A stretch of 11,238 nt of DNA from an uncultured Clostridia bacterium. GTDB lineage: Bacteria > Bacillota > Clostridia > Lachnospirales > Lachnospiraceae. Of the stretch, positions 7,182 to 11,238 are shown one piece after another. The notes under the pieces were generated by a model. That model was given only the letters and a program-made list of their open reading frames with translations, searched no databases and was not told the DNA's origin. Numbering within the stretch: the stretch's first letter is position 1; every line of letters begins with the position of its first letter. The DNA is taken from contig CAMZAI010000087.1 in NCBI GenBank assembly GCA_947304065.1, positions 1-11,238 on the forward strand, written 5' to 3'. The position numbers and the translations under genes are program-made.

Positions 7182-8173
7182 TCACCGGTCGCTTCGGAAT
7201 TTACCTCGGGATTCAGATCAAGTATCGTCGATACATTGTCGCTGCCCATGTAGGTACGGGGAAGTGTTCCGTTCCAGTTGGTTACATAGTAGTAATTAAC
7301 CAGCTCGGGATACTCGGCGAGCATCTTTCCCAAGTTGCCCATGATGGCCGCATCTTTCTGGCCCTGATACTCTGCTGCGTCCGCACCGATCTTTGCAACC
7401 TCAGCATCGGCCTGTGCCGCGATGATCTGTGCCTGTGCCTGAGCCTCTGCGGAGATCTTTACCTTCTGCGCATCTGCCTCGGCCTCGATGATAGCCTGCT
7501 CCTGCTCTGTCTGTGCACGGAGCTTGTTCTGCTCCGCAACCTGCTTTGCCTCAACCGCGTTTGTGAACGAATCGGTGAAGTCAATGTCCTCGATAGAGGT
7601 GCTTACAAGCTGTACATTGTACTGTGCGAGCGAATTTGAAAGGATTGCTTCAACCTCGCTTGAAAGGATACCGCGGGAAGCGATAAGGCTCTCTGCGTTA
7701 TACTTTGCGAATACGCCTTTAACCGCCTCAAGGATCTTGGGCTGTACTACCTTGTCAAAGTAATCAACGCCGATGGTCTTGTAGATCGTCTGTGCGTTGG
7801 CCTTGTCGATCTGGTAGTTAACGGTGTAAACCATCGTTACTTCCTGAATATCGCTTGAGAAGCAATTAAGGGGAAGCGAAGCCTTCTGGGTACGGTTATC
7901 CATGTTGACAACGGTCTTCCAGGGAAGTACGAAATGCACGCCCGCCTCATAAGTTATGTCCTCAACACGTCCGAACGTTGTAACAACTCCGGTATGTCCC
8001 GTAGGAACGATCCTTACGCAGCTTCCGATGAGAAACGCTGCTGCAGCCAAAAAGCTCAGTATACTTATTATACCTGTCGTGCTGCGGCTGCTTTCGGTCG
8101 CGGCATTCTTTTTCATTGCCATCAAAGTCAGTCCCACTACTGCGAGTACAACTGCTACTACAATTCCTGTCAT
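7178..8173 (-). CDS. SPFH/Band 7 (prohibitin-like) membrane protein
   Basis: A 331-residue membrane-anchored scaffold protein of the SPFH superfamily. Two N-terminal hydrophobic segments (about 2-19 and 34-52) are followed by the Band 7 domain, with PTGHTGVVTTFGRV (57-70), the EAGVHFVLPW element (76-85) and about 150 further residues. An Ala/Glu/Gln-rich helical region (about 205-275) is predicted to form a coiled coil, as expected for oligomerising SPFH proteins. The tail is short and acidic (NSEATGD). Family members organise membrane microdomains or regulate membrane proteases such as FtsH. No protease partner or NfeD-like protein is encoded beside it, so its role here is open. The start at 8173 has AGGAGGG seven bases upstream. 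It sits alone between the ohrR and dfx units. Confidence 0.93.
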   Translation of the reverse strand: MTGIVVAVVLAVVGLTLMAMKKNAATESSRSTTGIISILSFLAAAAFLIGSCVRIVPTGHTGVVTTFGRVEDITYEAGVHFVLPWKTVVNMDNRTQKASLPLNCFSSDIQEVTMVYTVNYQIDKANAQTIYKTIGVDYFDKVVQPKILEAVKGVFAKYNAESLIASRGILSSEVEAILSNSLAQYNVQLVSTSIEDIDFTDSFTNAVEAKQVAEQNKLRAQTEQEQAIIEAEADAQKVKISAEAQAQAQIIAAQADAEVAKIGADAAEYQGQKDAAIMGNLGKMLAEYPELVNYYYVTNWNGTLPRTYMGSDNVSTILDLNPEVNSEATGD

Positions 8174-8197
8174 TTCTTTGCCCTCCTGAACTTATGC

Positions 8198-8233
8198 AAC
8201 GTCTTCCTGCGGCGACCTCCGCCGCGTGACGTT
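8198..8233 (-). promoter_or_regulatory. Imperfect hairpin in the leader of the SPFH gene
   Basis: Two nested arms pair: AACGTC with GACGTT (8198-8203 with 8228-8233) and GCGGCG with CGCCGC (8209-8214 with 8220-8225). They are separated by a small asymmetric internal loop and closed by a five-base loop. The structure ends 24 bases upstream of the SPFH start codon, just before its ribosome binding site. There is no U-tract after it on the minus strand, so it is not an intrinsic terminator. On the minus strand the apex reads GCGGCGGAGGTCGCCGC. Confidence 0.5.
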
Positions 8234-8266
8234 CTTTACTTGATGTGGATAGTATAAACAGTATCA

Positions 8267-8295
8267 AGTATACGATAAATATCAAAAAATGCAAA
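8267..8295 (-). promoter_or_regulatory. Weak candidate promoter of the SPFH gene (TTTGCA-17-TATACT)
   Basis: On the minus strand TATACT (8267-8272) matches the -10 consensus at five of six bases, and TTTGCA (8290-8295) matches the -35 at four of six, with 17 bases between. A second TATACT lies at 8251-8256 without a good -35. An inverted repeat, TACTTGAT with ATCAAGTA (8237-8244 with 8263-8270), spans this area. The rest of 8174-8327 holds the leader hairpin and no gene. A start near 8260 would give a leader of about 87 bases. Confidence 0.35.
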
Positions 8296-8327
8296 TTATG
8301 ACAAGCTAATCCGCCCTTCGGGGAATA

Positions 8328-8756
8328 TCAGATATTATCCATTAATGTATGAAGGATCCTGTAGAGCTCCGCAGCGTCCTCAGGCTTGATGTTCAGGCAC
8401 GCGCCCATCTTCGCGGGTATCGCAACCGCGCGCTCGCGAAGCTTCATTCCCTCATCGGTCAGGGAAACGATCAGATTGCGTTCATCATCCTTATCGCGCG
8501 CACGCGTAACAAAACCCTTTGCCTCAAGAGTCTTGAGCAAAGGAGTGAGTGTTCCCGAATCAAGATAGAGCTGATTCCCAAGCTCTTTAACGCTCAGGGC
8601 GCCCTTGTCCCAGAGCGCCATAAGCGTAATGTACTGAGTATATGTTATGTCAAGCTCATCAAGAAAAGGCTTGTATTTGCGCACTATCTCCTTTGAGCAT
8701 ACATAAAGCGGAAAGCACAGCTGATTCTCCAGCTTTAAACAGTCATACTTATCCAT
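8328..8756 (-). CDS. ohrR: OhrR-type MarR family transcriptional repressor, organic peroxide sensor
   Basis: A 142-residue winged-helix regulator of the MarR family. The N-terminus NQLCFPLYVCSKE (11-23) places Cys14 at the position of the reactive Cys15 of Bacillus subtilis OhrR. Tyr28 and Tyr39 match the two tyrosines that hold that cysteine. The recognition part reads LYLDSGTLTPLLKTLEAKG (63-81) and the wing DKDDERN (88-94), both typical of OhrR. Oxidation of Cys14 by organic hydroperoxides should release DNA. Cys6, Cys20 and Cys120 are also present; Cys120 is discussed in the findings. The gene follows the peroxidase gene by 21 bases, and an OhrR-like operator sits over the shared promoter, so it probably represses its own operon. 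GGGAG lies just upstream of the start at 8756, with rather short spacing (three bases). Confidence 0.92.
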   Translation of the reverse strand: MDKYDCLKLENQLCFPLYVCSKEIVRKYKPFLDELDITYTQYITLMALWDKGALSVKELGNQLYLDSGTLTPLLKTLEAKGFVTRARDKDDERNLIVSLTDEGMKLRERAVAIPAKMGACLNIKPEDAAELYRILHTLMDNI

Positions 8757-8777
8757 GTTCTCCCAACTCCCGGAAAA

Positions 8778-9323
8778 TTATTTTGCGAGTTCTTCCAGAA
8801 CTCTCTCACGAACAGCCTTCATGTCCTTTGTAGGCTCAAATCTGGCTGCGATCTCACCGTTGCGGTCGATCAGGAACTTTGTGAAATTCCACTTAACGTT
8901 GCCGTTGTTCTTATAATCTTTGTCCATAGCCTTGACAACGGGTCCGAGCATGAGCTTCGCAGCGCCGTCAAAACCTTCGAATTTTGTATTCTCCGTGAGC
9001 CACTTGAACAGCGGGATGGCGTTCTCTCCGTTAACATCGATCTTCGAGAAGCGGGGAAAAGTCGTATTGTACTTCAGAGTGCAGAACTCATGGATCTCGC
9101 CGTCGTCGCCGGGAGTCTGGTTCGCGAACTGGTTGCAGGGGAAATCGAGGATCTCGAAGCCCTGATCCTTCAGCTCGTCATACATGCTCTGAAGCGCCTC
9201 GTACTGGGGTGTGAAGCCGCAGCCTGTAGCGGTATTAACGATCAGCAAAACCTTGCCCTTATATTCCGAAAGCTCTCTTACTTCTCCGCCGGGTACCTTT
9301 GCGCTAAAATCATATACATTCAT
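8778..9323 (-). CDS. gpx: Glutathione peroxidase family (thiol peroxidase)
   Basis: This cytosolic enzyme reduces hydrogen peroxide and organic hydroperoxides. It has 181 residues and a thioredoxin fold with the family motifs. NTATGCGFTPQY carries the peroxidatic Cys35, DFPCNQFANQTPG carries Gln69, and KWNFTKFLIDRNG carries Trp145 and Asn146. These make up the catalytic tetrad. The active-site residue is cysteine, encoded by TGC, not selenocysteine. Cys81 in FCTLKYNTTFP is at the place of the resolving cysteine in thioredoxin-dependent members, so thioredoxin rather than glutathione is the likely reductant; this is an inference from the family. The start at 9323 has AAGGAGG seven bases upstream. 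It is the first gene of a unit with ohrR and is probably induced by organic peroxides. Confidence 0.95.
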   Translation of the reverse strand: MNVYDFSAKVPGGEVRELSEYKGKVLLIVNTATGCGFTPQYEALQSMYDELKDQGFEILDFPCNQFANQTPGDDGEIHEFCTLKYNTTFPRFSKIDVNGENAIPLFKWLTENTKFEGFDGAAKLMLGPVVKAMDKDYKNNGNVKWNFTKFLIDRNGEIAARFEPTKDMKAVRERVLEELAK

Positions 9324-9385
9324 GGTGTGTCCTCCTTATCAAATAATGTGTGTTATGGTTATCGGTTACTTGTTGTCTGATTGAT

Positions 9386-9400
9386 TACAATTGGATTGTA
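9386..9400. promoter_or_regulatory. OhrR-like operator overlapping the gpx-ohrR promoter
   Basis: The plus strand reads TACAATTGGATTGTA, arms TACAAT and ATTGTA around a three-base centre. The Bacillus subtilis OhrR operator is built from TACAATT and AATTGTA inverted repeats. A degenerate neighbouring copy, CACAATTAATTAGAC (9401-9415), keeps the left arm and lies in the promoter spacer. Binding would cover the -10 box and block RNA polymerase. The regulator gene is the second gene of the operon that this site controls. Confidence 0.8.
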
Positions 9401-9423
9401 CACAATTAATTAGACTTTGTCAA
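9395..9423 (-). promoter_or_regulatory. Promoter of the gpx-ohrR operon (TTGACA-17-TACAAT)
   Basis: On the minus strand a perfect -35 TTGACA (9418-9423) is followed after 17 bases by TACAAT (9395-9400), five of six matches to the -10 consensus. An A/T-rich run upstream (9428-9445) could act as an UP element. Transcription should begin near 9388, giving a leader of about 65 bases before gpx. The -10 box is one arm of the OhrR-like inverted repeat. Confidence 0.88.
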
Positions 9424-9456
9424 CCCCTTTTTTGAAAAAATTTTCTTCGTCATGCG

Positions 9457-9496
9457 CAAAACAAAGGGACGGCCCTTCTGCAGCGAAGAACCGTCC
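9457..9496 (-). terminator. Stem-loop terminator after the phosphoglucomutase gene
   Basis: GGACGG (9467-9472) pairs with CCGTCC (9491-9496), with an inner TTCT/AGAA pairing on the minus strand. The stem is followed on the minus strand by CTTTGTTTTG, a broken U-tract. It lies 47 bases after the phosphoglucomutase stop and before the gpx promoter. The remainder of 9324-9542 holds that promoter, its operator and the gpx leader, with no gene. Confidence 0.65.
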
Positions 9497-9542
9497 ATAT
9501 ATTTACTTTATCATTTCGCAGCCGCAGACCGGCCTAAACGTC

Positions 9543-11237
9543 TCACTCAACCGAATCGATCAGTTCCTGTACCGAAGCGCTCAGAGCCTTAACTCTCCTT
9601 GCGGACTCCTCTGCGGAACCGCTCACGGTATAATAGTAGAACTTGATCTTGGGCTCGGTACCCGAAGGTCTCATCGCGAACCAGGTCTCGTTATCCTTCA
9701 TCTTGAATATGATCGCGTTCTGCGCGGGAATATCCTGATATCCGTTGATGAAATCCCTGATCTCGCCTACGTTAAACTCGCCGAAGCTCTGGGGCTTGCC
9801 GGCCCTGAACTTGTCCATGATGCGGCCGATGCGCTCCTGGCCTTCCTTGCCCTGAAGCACGATAGAAACCTGTGACTCGCCGAAGAAACCGTATTTCTTA
9901 TACAGTTCGTTCAGCACATCGGTCAGAGTCTTGCCCTGCTTGCGGTAGTAAGCCGCCATCTCGGTGATCAGCATGCCCGCTGCGATACCGTCCTTATCTC
10001 TTACAGCCTCGCCGGGAGCGCAGCCGATACTCTCCTCATAACCGAAGAAATAGCTGTAACCCTCTGCTTCCATCTGAGGGATCTTGCCGCAGATATTTTT
10101 AAAGCCTGTCAGCGTGTCATAAACCTTGATGCCGTAATCCTTACAGATCGTACGTCCGAAATCGCCGGTAACGATCGAAGTGATCATGGCTGCCTTTGCG
10201 GGAAGCTTGCCTGTAGCCTTAAGTCCCTCGGCCATATACGCAATGATCAGGCCGCCGGTCTGATTGCCGTTGAGCGGCGTGAATCCGCCCTTGCCGTCCG
10301 AGATCTCGATAGCCATACGGTCCGAGTCGGGGTCGGTTGCGATCAGAACCTCCGCTCCGCTCGCCGCGCCCAGCTTCTCCGCGATCTCGAATGCCTGCGG
10401 GTTCTCCGGGTTCGGGAACGGAACAGACTTGAAATCGGGATCGGGATCCTTCTGCTCGGGAACTATGGTGAAATTCTTAAACCCGCGGTCCGCAGCCGCC
10501 TGCATCATCGGGATGCTGCCGGCTCCGTTAAGCGGCGTGTAGACAACCGAAACGCCCAGATCGAGCTCGCTGTCGTCGCGGATCGCCAGACCCTTCACAT
10601 AGTCCAGATAATCCCTGTCCATCTCCTCACCGAGCATAACGATCGTACCGTTCGCTACAGCGTCCTTTAACGGAACGCGCTTAAACTCATCAAACATGTC
10701 GAGTGCCTGGATCTCTGCCAGCATGCCGTCCGAAACCTTGCCCGAGATCTGCGCGCCGTCCGCCCAGTAAACCTTGTAGCCGTTGTATTCCTTGGGATTA
10801 TGGCTGGCGGTCATGTTGATGCCCGCCACCGCGTTCAGTTTCCTGACAGCATATGAAAGCTCGGGTGTGGGCCGGAGCGAAGGGAAGATATAAGCCTTGA
10901 TCCCGTTGCCCGCAAGAATCTCCGCCGCCAGCTCCGAGAACTCCTTCGAGAAATGTCTGCAGTCATACGCGATCGCCACGCCTCTGGAGGCATCCTCGCC
11001 CGATTTATTGATGTAATTTGCGATACCCTGTGTCGCGCGTCCCACGGTCAGCTCGTTCATGCGGTTTGTTCCCGCGCCGCAGATGCCGCGCAGACCCGCG
11101 GTACCAAACTCGATCTCGCGATAGAAGCGCTCGGTGATCTCTTTTTCATCGTCTTTGATGGCCTCAAGCTCCTTATACAGCGGATTCGCCTTGTCCAGAT
11201 TCTTCAGCCAACTCTCATATACTTCCTGTGCACCCAT
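9543..11237 (-). CDS. pgcA: Alpha-phosphoglucomutase / phosphomannomutase family
   Basis: The enzyme interconverts glucose-1-phosphate and glucose-6-phosphate (or the related hexose or pentose phosphates), linking glycolysis to glycogen, nucleotide-sugar and cell-envelope synthesis. It has 564 residues, the usual length for the PgcA-type branch of the alpha-D-phosphohexomutase family, and all four functional loops are present. They are the phosphoserine loop TASHNP with Ser145, the magnesium site DPDSDR (302-307), the sugar-recognition loop GYEES (399-403) and the phosphate-binding loop RPSGTEPK (523-530). The start codon lies one base from the window edge, so its ribosome binding site is not visible. 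The N-terminus (Met, then VYESWLKN) aligns with the expected start of the family, so it is probably complete. Phosphopentomutase activity cannot be excluded from sequence. A stem-loop follows it and separates it from gpx. Confidence 0.94.
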   Translation of the reverse strand: MGAQEVYESWLKNLDKANPLYKELEAIKDDEKEITERFYREIEFGTAGLRGICGAGTNRMNELTVGRATQGIANYINKSGEDASRGVAIAYDCRHFSKEFSELAAEILAGNGIKAYIFPSLRPTPELSYAVRKLNAVAGINMTASHNPKEYNGYKVYWADGAQISGKVSDGMLAEIQALDMFDEFKRVPLKDAVANGTIVMLGEEMDRDYLDYVKGLAIRDDSELDLGVSVVYTPLNGAGSIPMMQAAADRGFKNFTIVPEQKDPDPDFKSVPFPNPENPQAFEIAEKLGAASGAEVLIATDPDSDRMAIEISDGKGGFTPLNGNQTGGLIIAYMAEGLKATGKLPAKAAMITSIVTGDFGRTICKDYGIKVYDTLTGFKNICGKIPQMEAEGYSYFFGYEESIGCAPGEAVRDKDGIAAGMLITEMAAYYRKQGKTLTDVLNELYKKYGFFGESQVSIVLQGKEGQERIGRIMDKFRAGKPQSFGEFNVGEIRDFINGYQDIPAQNAIIFKMKDNETWFAMRPSGTEPKIKFYYYTVSGSAEESARRVKALSASVQELIDSVE

Positions 11238-11238
11238 A

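Noticed and set aside
8170..8199. Ten-codon leader frame (TTG start) ending in a TGA that overlaps the SPFH ATG
   Set aside because: It has a weak AGGA upstream and a neat overlap, but the start is TTG, the peptide is nine residues long, and its middle codons are simply the SPFH ribosome binding site. Chance is more likely.
8309..8326. CCC-TTCG-GGG hairpin after ohrR as a terminator
   Set aside because: Only three consecutive G-C pairs hold, with mismatches beyond, and there is no U-tract directly after it on the minus strand. Termination here is not supported.
9215..9225. Selenocysteine at the active site of the glutathione peroxidase, as in some clostridia
   Set aside because: The active-site codon is TGC (cysteine), and the frame contains no internal TGA.

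Overview
The window looks like a piece of chromosome from an anaerobic, Gram-positive Clostridia-type bacterium, probably Lachnospiraceae or a close relative. This is inferred from four things: a desulfoferrodoxin-type superoxide reductase, an OhrR/glutathione-peroxidase pair, a split ThrE-type exporter and a heterodimeric ABC exporter of the kind common in Firmicutes, plus strong AAGGAGG-type ribosome binding sites before nearly every gene. All ten genes lie on the minus strand, so transcription runs from high to low coordinates. No rRNA, tRNA, CRISPR array, insertion sequence or phage gene was seen. No gene-free stretch exceeds 300 bases; the longest are 9324-9542 and 8174-8327.

Read in the direction of transcription, the layout is as follows. 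(1) 11237-9543 is a phosphoglucomutase/phosphomannomutase followed by a stem-loop terminator. (2) 9323-8328 is a two-gene unit, a glutathione peroxidase-like thiol peroxidase and an OhrR-type MarR repressor. It is driven by a near-consensus promoter (TTGACA, 17 bases, TACAAT) whose -10 element lies inside an inverted repeat very like the known OhrR operator. (3) 8173-7178 is a membrane-anchored SPFH/Band 7 protein with a structured leader. (4) 7073-3109 is a likely four-gene unit: desulfoferrodoxin, the two halves of a ThrE-type exporter and a cytosolic GH36 alpha-galactosidase. A good promoter (TTGAAA, 17 bases, TATGAT) precedes it and a clear intrinsic terminator ends it. (5) 2986 to the left edge holds both subunits of a heterodimeric ABC exporter; the second is cut by the window edge before its ATPase domain.

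The middle of the window reads as an oxidative-stress module. Gpx detoxifies hydroperoxides, OhrR probably senses organic hydroperoxides and represses its own operon, and Dfx reduces superoxide. Sugar metabolism (alpha-galactosidase, phosphoglucomutase), amino-acid export and drug or lipid export surround it and have no obvious functional tie to it. I saw no wholly new system. The less ordinary signals are the OhrR-like operator controlling a peroxidase rather than an Ohr protein, two leader hairpins that each expose a GGAGGT sequence upstream of the real ribosome binding site, small inverted repeats over the promoters, and a probable TTG start in the first ABC subunit.
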